Shown here: positions 9,585 through 19,030 of the stretch, in pieces
How the letters are laid out: the number at the start of each line of letters is the position of its first letter
Position numbering within the stretch: position 1 is the stretch's first letter
Assembly: GCF_003987395.1 (NCBI RefSeq)
Contig: NZ_PIPT01000005.1
Location: 124,001 to 188,000, forward strand
Origin: Pseudidiomarina aquimaris
Lineage (GTDB): Bacteria > Pseudomonadota > Gammaproteobacteria > Enterobacterales > Alteromonadaceae
Length of the DNA: 64,000 nucleotides
Reading direction: 5' to 3'
The notes under the pieces: generated by a model
Told to the model about the DNA's origin: nothing
The model's input: the letters and a program-made list of their open reading frames with translations, nothing else
Databases searched by the model: none
Position numbers and translations under genes: made by a program

Positions 9585-11459
9585 ATGGTAAGGATGATCA
9601 TAGCAGCAGCCTTGGCGCTGGTTGTGGCCTTTTCAGCTGCCGCTTTAGCGCAACAAGGGCCGCGTGCATCGCGTTGGCAAGCGGAACAATTTGGTCCTAT
9701 CGTACCCACCGACACAATGTGGAGCATTGCCGGTTACTACAGTCGGCAGCAGGGCGTGAGCCTGTACGAAATGATGGACAGTATTGTTGCGGCGAACCCT
9801 CAAGCCTTTCGTGACAACCGTCCTGACTTCATGTTTACGGGGTTCTTCCTCGAGATCCCTGAGCTTGGCGAAGGAGCTACAGTGGCGGAACGTCCTGCTG
9901 CTGTCGTTGCCGACGCTGATGATAGCGCTGAAGCCGAGTCGGTGAGTCAACCCGCGGTTGCACAAAGCGCAGAAACCGATACTCCGGTCGACACCTCTGT
10001 CGAGCGGGAAATTGCCATCTCGGTTTCTGAGTTACAAGCATTACGCACCCAGCTTTCCGACTCAATTGATTTAATTGAAAATTTACAAGGTGAGAACAGC
10101 GAGCTGCAAGAGCGCTTAGCGGCGGTCACCCGCGAACTTAACCTTCTGCGTGCGCGTGCCGACGAAGAGCAACAGGCCTCGACCGAAATGGAATTGTTAG
10201 CTGAGGAACTGAGCAGCGAAGAGCTTACCAGCGATACTATTACCGCCGAGCCAGAGGCAAGCACGCCAGCGACAGAGGACGCCCAGGCAGAGCCTGAAAC
10301 AGCAGCTCCGACAGAACCTGAAGCAGATGTGGCTGCTGAACCAGCAGCGCAGGCAGAAGCAACAACAGAAACGCAAGTTAACGCGGAGTCTGACGTTGCT
10401 AGCCAGACCGTTGCCGCGCCTGCGCAAACGCCGGTGACGAGCAAGCGTAAACAAGCGACCTGGCTCGATTGGCTGATGAAGCCGCTGCACTTAGCAGTGC
10501 TGGGTGGTTTGCTGATTATCTTGCTAGGACTGCTTGCTTACGCACTTTATGTACGCCGAGTGAACCGTGAAATTGAAGAGGGCGGTAGCGCCGAATCTCA
10601 ACAGGATGAGCCTGCGCTAGATGCGGAGCAAACGGTGTCAACAGCCGCCGCTGCAGAAGCGGCAAGCGCAGATGAGAGTGCGACGGAGTCGACGCCTGCG
10701 GATGCAAGCGAAGATTGGCAAGAAACCAGCGTTGATGATGACTACGCCGAGGTGACCGATGTCGATCTTGATGAATATCTGCGCGAACGTGAGGGAGAGC
10801 AGGTAGAGAGTGATGCCAACGACGCGGACCCTATGTCGAAAGAAGTGGACGCTTTATTGGCGATGGACTTCCCTGGGCCTGAGAGTGAAGCTGAACCTGA
10901 GCCAGAGGTATCCGAACCTGCCGAAGATATTGCCGAATTCCGTGTCACCGCATCAGAGCCAAGCGCGGAGGATGCCGTCGATAGTGAAGATCAGACGCGC
11001 GGCGAGCTTGATGCAGCACTCGATTCATTTGGTGGATTGCGTCTAGATGATGACGCCAAAGATACGACGGGCGCTGATGTTGAAGAGACAGCGGATGAAG
11101 CTCACAAAACTCAGCCTGCTGAAGAGCACGAGGATTACTTGTCGATTGAAAGCCTAATGGAAGAGGCAGAAACCGAAGCAAGTGAAGAACACGACGACCC
11201 GTACGATAAAGAAAAGCTTGGTGATGCACTCGGCGGTGATGAAAACGATTCAAATGAAATCGATCTCAGCACAGAAGCCATGTTGGATGAGAGTAAGTCA
11301 CCTGCTGCCAAGCTTGACCTTGCGCAAGTCTATATCGATATGGGTGAGTTAGATGATGCGCGGGATCTGCTCGAGAGCATCAAAGACTGTGGTGATGAAG
11401 AAGCCGAGCAGGATGCTGCGGAGTTATTGAAAAAGTTAGCTGAACAGGGCGGTCGATGA
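9585..11459 (+). CDS. fimV: FimV-family polar hub / peptidoglycan-binding protein
   Basis: Inner-membrane protein of the FimV/HubP family, which organises the cell pole and type IV pilus or chemotaxis machinery. About 624 residues from ATG 9585, preceded by AAGGA; GTG 9582 is possible. Order: signal peptide (residues 4-24, ending ALAQ), a LysM-like segment ([14 protein letters not shown] near 40), a coiled coil around [20 protein letters not shown], an Ala/Glu-rich linker, one membrane helix (about 304-326), a very acidic cytoplasmic region, and a C-terminal TPR-like FimV motif ([20 protein letters not shown]). It overlaps truA by 4 nt. Confidence 0.9.
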   Translation: MVRMIIAAALALVVAFSAAALAQQGPRASRWQAEQFGPIVPTDTMWSIAGYYSRQQGVSLYEMMDSIVAANPQAFRDNRPDFMFTGFFLEIPELGEGATVAERPAAVVADADDSAEAESVSQPAVAQSAETDTPVDTSVEREIAISVSELQALRTQLSDSIDLIENLQGENSELQERLAAVTRELNLLRARADEEQQASTEMELLAEELSSEELTSDTITAEPEASTPATEDAQAEPETAAPTEPEADVAAEPAAQAEATTETQVNAESDVASQTVAAPAQTPVTSKRKQATWLDWLMKPLHLAVLGGLLIILLGLLAYALYVRRVNREIEEGGSAESQQDEPALDAEQTVSTAAAAEAASADESATESTPADASEDWQETSVDDDYAEVTDVDLDEYLREREGEQVESDANDADPMSKEVDALLAMDFPGPESEAEPEPEVSEPAEDIAEFRVTASEPSAEDAVDSEDQTRGELDAALDSFGGLRLDDDAKDTTGADVEETADEAHKTQPAEEHEDYLSIESLMEEAETEASEEHDDPYDKEKLGDALGGDENDSNEIDLSTEAMLDESKSPAAKLDLAQVYIDMGELDDARDLLESIKDCGDEEAEQDAAELLKKLAEQGGR

Positions 11460-12259
11460 GTAGTACGCGCTTTGCGCTGGGTATCGAGTACGATGGTAGT
11501 CACTATTTTGGTTGGCAACGACAGCGTGAAGTCGTTGCCGTCCAAGAAGTTTTAGAGAAGGCCTTAAGTAAGGTTGCCAATCATCCTGTGGAAGTTGTCT
11601 GTGCGGGCCGCACAGATGCTGGGGTTCATGCGACGGGACAAGTTGTTCACTTCGATAGTCAAGAACCGCGAAGCGATGCTGCTTGGACCATGGGAATAAA
11701 TAGTAACTTACCCGCCGATGTTGCGGTGCGTTGGGTACGTCAGGTGCCGGAGGATTTCAGTGCACGCTTTAGTGCGACGGGTCGGCGTTATCGCTATATC
11801 ATCTGCAACACGCGACTACGGCCGGCAATTTTAGGCCGTGGTGTCAGTCATTATCATTTCTCACTGGATGCCGAGAAAATGCATGCAGCGGCACAAGGGT
11901 TGCTTGGTGAAAACGATTTTAGCTCGTTCCGTGCCGCACAATGCCAATCACATTCACCGAATCGCTGTGTGACGCACATCGAGGTAACCCGTCAACAAGA
12001 TTTTGTGGTGGTCGATATTGCCGCAAATGCCTTCTTGCACCATATGGTGCGCAACATTGTTGGGACCTTATTGACGGTTGGGCGGGGTGAACAGCCGATA
12101 ACCTGGCCTGCCGAGCTGCTTGCCAAACGCGACCGTACCTTGGCAGCGGCGACCGCTAAAGCCGAAGGTTTGTACCTTGTTCAGGTGGACTACCCAGCAC
12201 AGTACGGACTGCCGGTGATGGCTCCAGGGCCGCTGTGGTTACCTGACGCAGAGCACTAA
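11456..12259 (+). CDS. truA: tRNA pseudouridine(38-40) synthase
   Basis: Isomerises uridines 38-40 in the tRNA anticodon arm. 267 residues. The catalytic aspartate sits in [18 protein letters not shown], and other TruA blocks are present: [14 protein letters not shown] at the N-terminus, RYRYIICN and [13 protein letters not shown]. The ATG overlaps the fimV stop (ATGA, 11456-11459), which suggests translational coupling, as in other gammaproteobacteria. Confidence 0.97.
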   Translation: MSSTRFALGIEYDGSHYFGWQRQREVVAVQEVLEKALSKVANHPVEVVCAGRTDAGVHATGQVVHFDSQEPRSDAAWTMGINSNLPADVAVRWVRQVPEDFSARFSATGRRYRYIICNTRLRPAILGRGVSHYHFSLDAEKMHAAAQGLLGENDFSSFRAAQCQSHSPNRCVTHIEVTRQQDFVVVDIAANAFLHHMVRNIVGTLLTVGRGEQPITWPAELLAKRDRTLAAATAKAEGLYLVQVDYPAQYGLPVMAPGPLWLPDAEH

Positions 12260-12270
12260 TAAGACCACTT

Positions 12271-12299
12271 TTTACTGCAAGGCCGACGCAGAGTATGCT
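12271..12299 (+). promoter_or_regulatory. Possible sigma-70 promoter for accD
   Basis: TTTACT (12271-12276), 17-nt spacer, TATGCT (12294-12299). Each hexamer matches consensus at 4 of 6 positions. No terminator separates truA from accD, so read-through is also possible. Confidence 0.35.
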
Positions 12300-12357
12300 T
12301 TAATACAAGGAATTTGAGGCCTTTGCCGAAGTCATTTACAGAGAATTAAGACACGAT

Positions 12358-13221
12358 ATGAGCTGGATTGAGCGAATTCTTGCAAAACCCAAGAGTGGTA
12401 AGCGCCGCAACATCCCTGAAGGTGTGTGGACAAAATGTACCAGTTGCGACGCCATTATTTATAGCGCGGACCTAGAGCGCAACCTCTATGTCTGCACGAA
12501 GTGCGACCATCACATGCGCATGTCAGCACGTCGCCGACTTGATAGTTTTCTCGATAGCGAGAGCGGAACGGAAATCGGTGCTGAGCTCGAGCCGAAAGAC
12601 ATTCTCAAGTTTCGTGACTCGAAAAAATACAAAGACCGTATTGCCGCGGCACAGAAAGCGACCGGTGAGAAAGACGCGTTAGTTGCGCAAAAGGGCAAAC
12701 TGAAGGGTATGCCAGTGGTTGCCGTTGCCTTTGAGTTTGACTTCATGGGCGGCTCGATGGCTTCCGTGGTGGGTGCACGCTTTGTAAAAGCTGCTGAAGT
12801 TTGTTTGCGTGAGAGAATTCCATTAGTGTGCTTCTCGGCTTCGGGTGGCGCACGTATGCAAGAAGCTTTAATGTCACTGATGCAAATGGCAAAAACCTCA
12901 GCTGCGCTGGCGCGCATGAGTGAAGAAGGCTTGCCGTTTATTTCAGTGCTCACCGACCCTACCATGGGTGGCGTTTCTGCCAGCCTTGCTATGCTCGGTG
13001 ATGTTAATATTGCTGAGCCTAAAGCTCTGATTGGTTTTGCTGGCCCTCGAGTGATTCAGCAAACAGTGCGGGAAACCTTACCTGAAGGTTTCCAACGCGC
13101 AGAGTTCTTGCTCGATCACGGTGCGGTTGACATGATCGTCGATCGACGTCAAATGCGGAACCGCATTGCTGCGTTATTGGCGAAGTTTCAACATCACGCC
13201 CCCGTAGCTGACGAATATTGA
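12358..13221 (+). CDS. accD: Acetyl-CoA carboxylase carboxyltransferase subunit beta
   Basis: Beta half of the carboxyltransferase that makes malonyl-CoA, working with AccA in the cytoplasm. 287 residues. The N-terminal four-cysteine zinc ribbon (CTSC near 24-27 and CTKC about 19 residues later) is complete. The crotonase-like core has [22 protein letters not shown] and [12 protein letters not shown]. folC follows after 10 nt, the usual gammaproteobacterial order. Confidence 0.97.
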   Translation: MSWIERILAKPKSGKRRNIPEGVWTKCTSCDAIIYSADLERNLYVCTKCDHHMRMSARRRLDSFLDSESGTEIGAELEPKDILKFRDSKKYKDRIAAAQKATGEKDALVAQKGKLKGMPVVAVAFEFDFMGGSMASVVGARFVKAAEVCLRERIPLVCFSASGGARMQEALMSLMQMAKTSAALARMSEEGLPFISVLTDPTMGGVSASLAMLGDVNIAEPKALIGFAGPRVIQQTVRETLPEGFQRAEFLLDHGAVDMIVDRRQMRNRIAALLAKFQHHAPVADEY

Positions 13222-13231
13222 TCCGACCTTC

Positions 13232-14509
13232 ATGAGTGAAACACCTCTTGCACCATCTGCTACAGCCGGGCTTGATGCCTGGCTGTCCTATTTAGAAGCA
13301 TTGCATCCAACCGAAATCGAGTTAGGTCTCGAGCGTGTTCAAGCCGTTGCACAACGGCTAAAAATCCAACCGGGAAAAGCCAAGGTCATCACGGTCGCCG
13401 GAACCAACGGTAAAGGTTCGACGGTGCGTTACCTTGAGACGATTTTGCGTGCCGCTGGTTATACCACTGGTGTCTATATTTCACCCCACCTGGTGGATTA
13501 TGAAGAGCGGGTGCGAGTGAATACCCAGCAGTTAGACGCTCAGCAGCACGTAGAAGCCTTTCAAGCCGTTGAGCAGGTGCGTGGCGATACTTCGCTAACC
13601 TACTTTGAGTTTGGCACGTTAGCAGCCATGTGGCTGCTCCAACAGCACGAGCTGGATGTGTGGATACTCGAAGTTGGGCTAGGAGGGCGACTCGATGCCG
13701 TCAATTGCATTGCTGCTGATGTCGGAGTGATTACCTCGGTAGGCATCGACCACGTTGCCTTTTTAGGCCCCCATCGCGAGGGTATTGCGCGAGAGAAAGC
13801 GGGGATTTTTCGCCCTGGCCGCGCTGCTGTTATCGGTGAGCCCGACTTTCCCGCCGACATTTTAGCAGAGTTACATCAGCGCAGTATCGAGCCTGCGCGC
13901 GTTGGCGTGGATTTCAATTACCGCAGAAACTCCGATCAAAGCACTTGGGACTATGTTGGGCGGTCTAGCGTGTTGCGCGGATTGCCGCTACCTCAGCTCC
14001 CCTTACCGAACGCAGCAACGGCACTAAAAGCATTGGAAAAGTTAGCGTTACCCGTCTCGCAACAGGCCATCAAAGAAGGGTTGCAACATGCACGCGAAAG
14101 CGGACGCTTGGAACTCCGTGCTGGCAATCCAAAGGTGTTACTTGATGTTGCACATAATCCACATGCCGCAACGTTCCTAACGCAGCATATCCAAGCGACG
14201 TTACCAGATATGCCCGTGTTTGCCGTGGTAGGGATGCTACAAGATAAAGATATCGAGGGCACATTGGCGGCTTTAGCACCTGTAGTGACCCAATGGTTTT
14301 TCGCTGATTTAGCTGGGCCCCGTGGCGCCAAAGCGGAACGTTTAGCGCAAGCTGACGCCGCTGAAAATGAACGCCCGCGGCAGACCTTCGCGAATGTAGC
14401 TGCGGCTTTTGATGCTGCCCGCGCAGCCGCAGTCGAACAAAAGCGAGAAACACTAGTATTGGTGTGTGGCTCGTTTTACACTGTCAGTCAAATTCCTCAA
14501 ACGGAGTAA
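13232..14509 (+). CDS. folC: Bifunctional dihydrofolate synthase / folylpolyglutamate synthase
   Basis: Adds glutamate to dihydropteroate and then to folates, using ATP. 425 residues. The Mur-ligase-type P-loop VAGTNGKGSTVRYLE starts near residue 55. The substrate segment VYISPHLVDYEERVRVN, the WILEVGLGGRLDAVN block and the C-terminal domain motif LLDVAHNPHAA are all present. It is followed two nucleotides later by dedD. Confidence 0.96.
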   Translation: MSETPLAPSATAGLDAWLSYLEALHPTEIELGLERVQAVAQRLKIQPGKAKVITVAGTNGKGSTVRYLETILRAAGYTTGVYISPHLVDYEERVRVNTQQLDAQQHVEAFQAVEQVRGDTSLTYFEFGTLAAMWLLQQHELDVWILEVGLGGRLDAVNCIAADVGVITSVGIDHVAFLGPHREGIAREKAGIFRPGRAAVIGEPDFPADILAELHQRSIEPARVGVDFNYRRNSDQSTWDYVGRSSVLRGLPLPQLPLPNAATALKALEKLALPVSQQAIKEGLQHARESGRLELRAGNPKVLLDVAHNPHAATFLTQHIQATLPDMPVFAVVGMLQDKDIEGTLAALAPVVTQWFFADLAGPRGAKAERLAQADAAENERPRQTFANVAAAFDAARAAAVEQKRETLVLVCGSFYTVSQIPQTE

Positions 14510-14511
14510 GC

Positions 14512-15078
14512 ATGGCGTCGCAACTTCAAAACCGTATCGTCGGAAGTATTATTTTGATTGCATTGGCGGTTATTATTCTGCCCGAATTACTAGATGGTAA
14601 GCAGGTGAAAGAGCAGCAGGAGTTAGCGGCAATTCCCATGCAACCCGACGCTGATGTGGTTGAGAAGACGGTGGTTCTGCCGAGCGACGAACTGGCGGGC
14701 ACACCGATTGAAGTCGATGGCCTCGAACCCTTACCCGAAACAGTTGAGTTGACCGCCGAAGACGCTCCCAGTGTTTCAACTGAGGCCAAACAAGAGGTCG
14801 TCGCCAAGCCAGCACAACCGGTCACGACCTCATTGTCTGAACCTGGTTATGTGATTCAACTTGGCGCCTTTAGCAATGCTGAATCCGTCGCGGCGCTCAT
14901 CAAACAATTGCAAGCACAGGGCTTTGCGGCCTACAGCGAAACAGCGCAAGTGAATGGTAAAGCTCTGACCCGTCTATTCGTCGGGCCGGCGCTAAGTGAA
15001 GCGGAACTCGAAGCGCAACTCCCTGAGTTGCAGAAGCTAACAGGCCTTGCGGGTCGTGTAGTAAGTTACGAACCGTAA
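14512..15078 (+). CDS. dedD: SPOR-domain cell-division protein DedD
   Basis: 188-residue septal membrane protein. ATG 14512 comes just after the folC stop with ACGGAG as ribosome site; earlier in-frame starts inside folC are not credible. One N-terminal membrane helix (RIVGSIILIALAVIILPELL, residues 7-26), a Pro/Glu/Val-rich periplasmic linker, then a SPOR domain (YVIQLGAFSNAESVAALIKQ onward) that binds denuded septal glycan. The folC-dedD-cvpA-purF order matches E. coli. Confidence 0.92.
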   Translation: MASQLQNRIVGSIILIALAVIILPELLDGKQVKEQQELAAIPMQPDADVVEKTVVLPSDELAGTPIEVDGLEPLPETVELTAEDAPSVSTEAKQEVVAKPAQPVTTSLSEPGYVIQLGAFSNAESVAALIKQLQAQGFAAYSETAQVNGKALTRLFVGPALSEAELEAQLPELQKLTGLAGRVVSYEP

Positions 15079-15156
15079 AGCTAAATAAAAAGTGGCGTTT
15101 TTCGAGTTGTTTTCTGTTAAACTGCGCGCGTCTTAAACAGCCTTAGGAACTTCCTT

Positions 15157-15642
15157 ATGGTCTGGATCGATTATGCGATTTTAATTGTTATCTGCCTATC
15201 GACGTTAGTCAGTTTGGTGCGCGGCTTTATCAAAGAAGCCCTCTCACTGGTCGTATGGGTAGCGGCGTTTTTTGTAGCTAGTTGGTATTACGCCGATCTT
15301 GCCTCTTATTTCACTGGTTTGAATGACCCCATCGTACGCAATGCCGTTGCGGCTTTAGCCCTGTTTATTACCACGCTTATTGTGGGAGCTGTGGTGAACT
15401 ATGTCATGGGTCAGCTAGTGCATAAAACCGGTCTCACCGGCACAGATCGCGTGCTGGGTGGTGTCTTCGGCGCCCTACGTGGCGTGCTTATCGTTAGCGC
15501 ATTACTGTTTTTCTTGGATAGTTTCACTGGCTTGGCGAGCACCGATTGGTGGCACCAGTCATTGTTGATCCCGCACTTTGGTGTCTTTATCCAATGGTTT
15601 TTTGAATACTTTGAGCAAACGTCGAGTTTTCTCCCTAATTAA
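15157..15642 (+). CDS. cvpA: CvpA family membrane protein
   Basis: 161-residue integral membrane protein with about four hydrophobic helices (near residues 5-22, 28-47, 64-87 and 100-122) and the family opening WIDYAILIVICLSTLVSLVRGF. CvpA is needed for colicin V production in E. coli; its general role remains poorly defined. It lies 78 nt after dedD and 20 nt before purF, so it is likely cotranscribed with purF. AGGAA precedes the start. Confidence 0.92.
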   Translation: MVWIDYAILIVICLSTLVSLVRGFIKEALSLVVWVAAFFVASWYYADLASYFTGLNDPIVRNAVAALALFITTLIVGAVVNYVMGQLVHKTGLTGTDRVLGGVFGALRGVLIVSALLFFLDSFTGLASTDWWHQSLLIPHFGVFIQWFFEYFEQTSSFLPN

Positions 15643-15662
15643 GTAAATGAGGTTGTTCTAGC

Positions 15663-17183
15663 ATGTGTGGAATCGTCGGTATAGTAGGTAAAGATCCGGT
15701 CAACCAAGCCTTGTATGACAGCTTAACGATGCTCCAGCATCGTGGCCAAGATGCCGCAGGCATCATGACGGTTCACAACGATACCTTGCGTTTGCGCAAA
15801 GCAAACGGTTTAGTGCGTGATGTGTTTCATACGCGGCACATGCACCGGCTTGCAGGGCGTGTTGGTATTGGTCATGTGCGCTATCCAACTGCTGGTAGCT
15901 CAAGCTCGGCAGAAGCACAGCCGTTCTACGTCAACTCGCCGTTTGGTATTGCCATGGCGCATAACGGTAATCTGACGAATGCGCAGGAAATTCAAGAGCA
16001 ACTCTTTGCGAAAGCACGTCGCCATATCAATACCACTTCCGACTCAGAGATCTTGCTGAATATTTTTGCTCATGAACTGTATCAGCAACAAAGTCTTGAG
16101 CTAACCGCTGATGACGTCTTTGCCACAGTAAGTCGTGTGCATCGTCAAATCCGCGGCGCTTATGCGGTAGTAGCAATGATCATTGGTTTTGGCATCGTGG
16201 CGTTTCGTGACCCATGGGGCATTCGCCCATTGGTACTTGGTAAGCGAGAAACGCCAAACGGTAACGAGTACATCGTGGCATCAGAAAGTGTCGCGATTGA
16301 TGGTACAGGATTCAAGTATGAACGTGATATTGAGCCGGGCGAAGCGGTCTATATTACGGAAGACGGCGAACTGTATTCACGTCAATGCGCCGATAACCCG
16401 CAACATTGCCCATGTATTTTTGAGTACGTGTACTTTGCGCGTCCTGACTCGTTCATTGATAAAATCTCGGTTTATGCGTCACGCGTGAACATGGGTCGTA
16501 AATTGGGTGAGAAGATCAAGCGTGACTACGCTCACCTCGATATTGACGTGGTCATTCCAATTCCGGAAACGAGCTGTGATATTGCTCTTGAGATGGCGAA
16601 TATCCTTGATTTGCCGTATCGCCAAGGCTTCGTCAAAAATCGCTATATCGGCCGGACTTTTATCATGCCGGGGCAAACACAACGGCGTAAGTCAGTACGA
16701 CGGAAGCTGAATGCAATCGGTGCGGAATTCCGCGGTAAAAACGTTCTGCTGGTCGATGATTCGATTGTGCGTGGTACGACTTCAGAGCAGATTATTGAAA
16801 TGGCGCGAGAGGCTGGAGCTAAGAAGGTTTACTTTGCTTCTGCCGCCCCTGAGATCCGTTTCCCGAACGTCTACGGTATCGATATGCCAAGCGCCAACGA
16901 ACTGATTGGTCACGGTCGTGAAGCAGATGAAATCAATGCGCTGATTAAAGCAGATGGCTTGATTTACCAAGACCTAGAAGACTTAATTGCTGCGGTGAAA
17001 GAAGAGAATCCGTCTATTCAGCAATTCGAAACTTCGGTTTTCAGCGGTGAATATATTACCGGTGATATTAACCAAACCTATCTTGATCGTCTCGATGCGG
17101 CGCGTAATGATGTGGCGCGTCACGGTGGTGATGGTGAGGAAGATGCCAATCTAGAGCTACACAACGAAAACGACGACGATTAA
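15663..17183 (+). CDS. purF: Amidophosphoribosyltransferase
   Basis: Commits PRPP to purine synthesis by making 5-phosphoribosylamine from glutamine. 506 residues. Met1 is followed by the nucleophile Cys2 ([10 protein letters not shown]), so the N-terminus is processed to expose the cysteine. Glutaminase motifs include [12 protein letters not shown], and the PRPP loop is [15 protein letters not shown]. The acidic C-terminus ends NDDD. I looked for a PurR-type operator before cvpA and before purF and saw none. Confidence 0.97.
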   Translation: MCGIVGIVGKDPVNQALYDSLTMLQHRGQDAAGIMTVHNDTLRLRKANGLVRDVFHTRHMHRLAGRVGIGHVRYPTAGSSSSAEAQPFYVNSPFGIAMAHNGNLTNAQEIQEQLFAKARRHINTTSDSEILLNIFAHELYQQQSLELTADDVFATVSRVHRQIRGAYAVVAMIIGFGIVAFRDPWGIRPLVLGKRETPNGNEYIVASESVAIDGTGFKYERDIEPGEAVYITEDGELYSRQCADNPQHCPCIFEYVYFARPDSFIDKISVYASRVNMGRKLGEKIKRDYAHLDIDVVIPIPETSCDIALEMANILDLPYRQGFVKNRYIGRTFIMPGQTQRRKSVRRKLNAIGAEFRGKNVLLVDDSIVRGTTSEQIIEMAREAGAKKVYFASAAPEIRFPNVYGIDMPSANELIGHGREADEINALIKADGLIYQDLEDLIAAVKEENPSIQQFETSVFSGEYITGDINQTYLDRLDAARNDVARHGGDGEEDANLELHNENDDD

Positions 17184-17194
17184 GAGCGTGAAAA

Positions 17195-17284
17195 GCGATG
17201 TTTGCTATTTGCTGTTTGATGTTTGCTGAAAGCTAAAAGCTAAAGGCGATGTTTGCTATTTGCTGTTTGATGTTTGTTGAAAGC
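17195..17284. repeat. Pair of 39-nt direct repeats (51-nt period)
   Basis: 17195-17233 and 17246-17284 are the same 39-nt sequence with one substitution (GCTGAA versus GTTGAA), separated by a 12-nt spacer of AGCTAAA-like text. Each copy is itself built from TTTGCT/TTTGAT short words. Nothing here looks coding. It is directly followed by a second, different repeat array. Confidence 0.9.
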
Positions 17285-17311
17285 CAACACTAGAGCGTTT
17301 TAAATCATTGG

Positions 17312-17447
<136 letters not shown>

Positions 17448-17449
<2 letters not shown>

Positions 17450-18794
17450 ATACCAGTTGGAACGGGTAGACTGAGCCGAGTTTAAGGATTTGTGTGAGCT
17501 CGTCGAGCGCGCTGCGTGATTCACTTAACAACTGTGGGTCACGTAAGTCGTTAACACTCAGTTCCTCACGATAATGCTTGTCGACCCACGCGTTGAGGCG
17601 TGCAAACAAGTCATCGTTCATGATGACAGCAGGGTTCACCGCGGCAAGTTCGTCGTCATTTAACGCAACCCGCAAACGCAGGCAAGCAGGGCCACCGCCG
17701 TTACGCATACTTTGTTTGACGTCAAAGAAGTGTACTTTCTTGATTGGCGTATTGCGCTGAACAAGATCTTCTAGATAGGCTTTGACGCGTGGGTTTTCTT
17801 CACACTCGGTCGGCGCAATAATCGCCATAGTACCGTCTGGCATGGTCAACAACTGAGTGTTAAACAAGTAAGTTTGTACGGCATCTTCGACCGATACTTC
17901 GCTGGTTTTGACACAAATAAAGTGTACCGGCTCGGCGCCAAACTTCCGTTGAATTTCCGCGAGCTTGGCTTCGGTATCTAAGAATGCCTGCTCGTGGTAG
18001 AACAAGACGTTTTGGTTGCCGACGGCAATGACGTCGTTATGAAACACGCCTTGATCGATAACGTCTGGGTTCTGCTGAATATAGACGGTATTCTCTTCGC
18101 TCAGACCGTGCAGTCGTGCGATGGCCTGTGAGGCTTCATAGGTTTGTCGTGCCGGGAATTTAGTTGGCGCTGGCTTACTACTGTCAAAGGCATAACGGCC
18201 GAAGGTAAAGATCTCAACACCCGCATTGCCGTAGTTGTTGCACAGGCGCGTGTGGTTAGCGGCGCCTTCGTCACCAAAGTGTTCGTTATCGGGCAGGTGC
18301 AAATGATGTTCGAAATAACGTGAGTTATTGAACATTGACTGTAAAATACGACCACTGGTTAACGGCTCTAATGAACGGTGAAACTTATTCGTTAAATTCG
18401 CTGGGGTGAAGTGAACCTTACCATTTGCCGTGTCAGCTCCTGGTGAGACAGTGGCAGCATTTGCGGTCCACATACTTGAAGCCGAGCACACAGCCTGATA
18501 AATTTGCGGCGCTTCGGTGGCTGCCTTGTAAAGGACTTCGCCATCGTTGCCGGTAAATCCGAGACGACGCAAGGTTGCAATGTCAGGACGTTCATGCGGA
18601 GCAAACACTCCCTGGACCATGCCCATGTCGTGTAAGGCTTTCATTTTAGCGAGGCCTTGCTTGGCTGCGGAGCGCGGGCTCGAGGTGGCTTTTGCGTTTG
18701 ATAATGACGCGACATTACCAAAAGAGAGGCCCGCATAATTGTGGGTGGGGCCTACAAGACCGTCGAAGTTCACTTCAAAGTGTTGAGTGCTCAC
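17448..18794 (-). CDS. astB: N-succinylarginine dihydrolase
   Basis: Second step of the AST arginine catabolic pathway: converts succinylarginine to succinylornithine, ammonia and CO2. 448 residues from GTG 18794, chosen because a GGAGG ribosome site lies directly before it (an ATG at 18809 overlaps that site). The N-terminus reads [20 protein letters not shown]. Other family blocks are [14 protein letters not shown] and [17 protein letters not shown], which carries the catalytic cysteine. No other ast gene is next to it; topA is divergent. Confidence 0.95.
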
Positions 18795-18834
18795 GAATTC
18801 CTCCATTGCAGTTGCAAGCAAGTGATTGGCGGCT

Positions 18835-18864
18835 ATTATACCTACAACAGGCCCCTTGTGTAAG
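18835..18864 (-). promoter_or_regulatory. Likely sigma-70 promoter of astB
   Basis: Read on the minus strand: CTTACA (18864-18859), 18-nt spacer, perfect TATAAT (18840-18835), about 40 nt before the GTG start. Confidence 0.55.
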
Positions 18865-19030
18865 CCCTGAATAGGCGTAAGTCCGCGTCTTACAAGGTGA
18901 TCCGAGGAGCGCTTGCATAGCTATAAGTAATCAACGAATTTTTATTAAATTTGCTTCGCATGGTTGTTTACTGTGAACAGAAGCGATATATCTAAAAAAA
19001 GATCCCATCTTATTAGGACACGAAGGACGC

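Noticed and set aside
9947-10948. Minus-strand Ser/Ala- and Cys-rich frames
   Set aside because: Antisense shadows of the compositionally biased FimV linker.
15079-15662. PurR operator before cvpA-purF
   Set aside because: I scanned for an ACGCAAACGTTTGCGT-like palindrome and found none.
18983-19010. Sigma-32 promoter before topA
   Set aside because: TCCCATCT resembles a heat-shock -10, but no CTTGAAA-like -35 lies 13-15 nt upstream.
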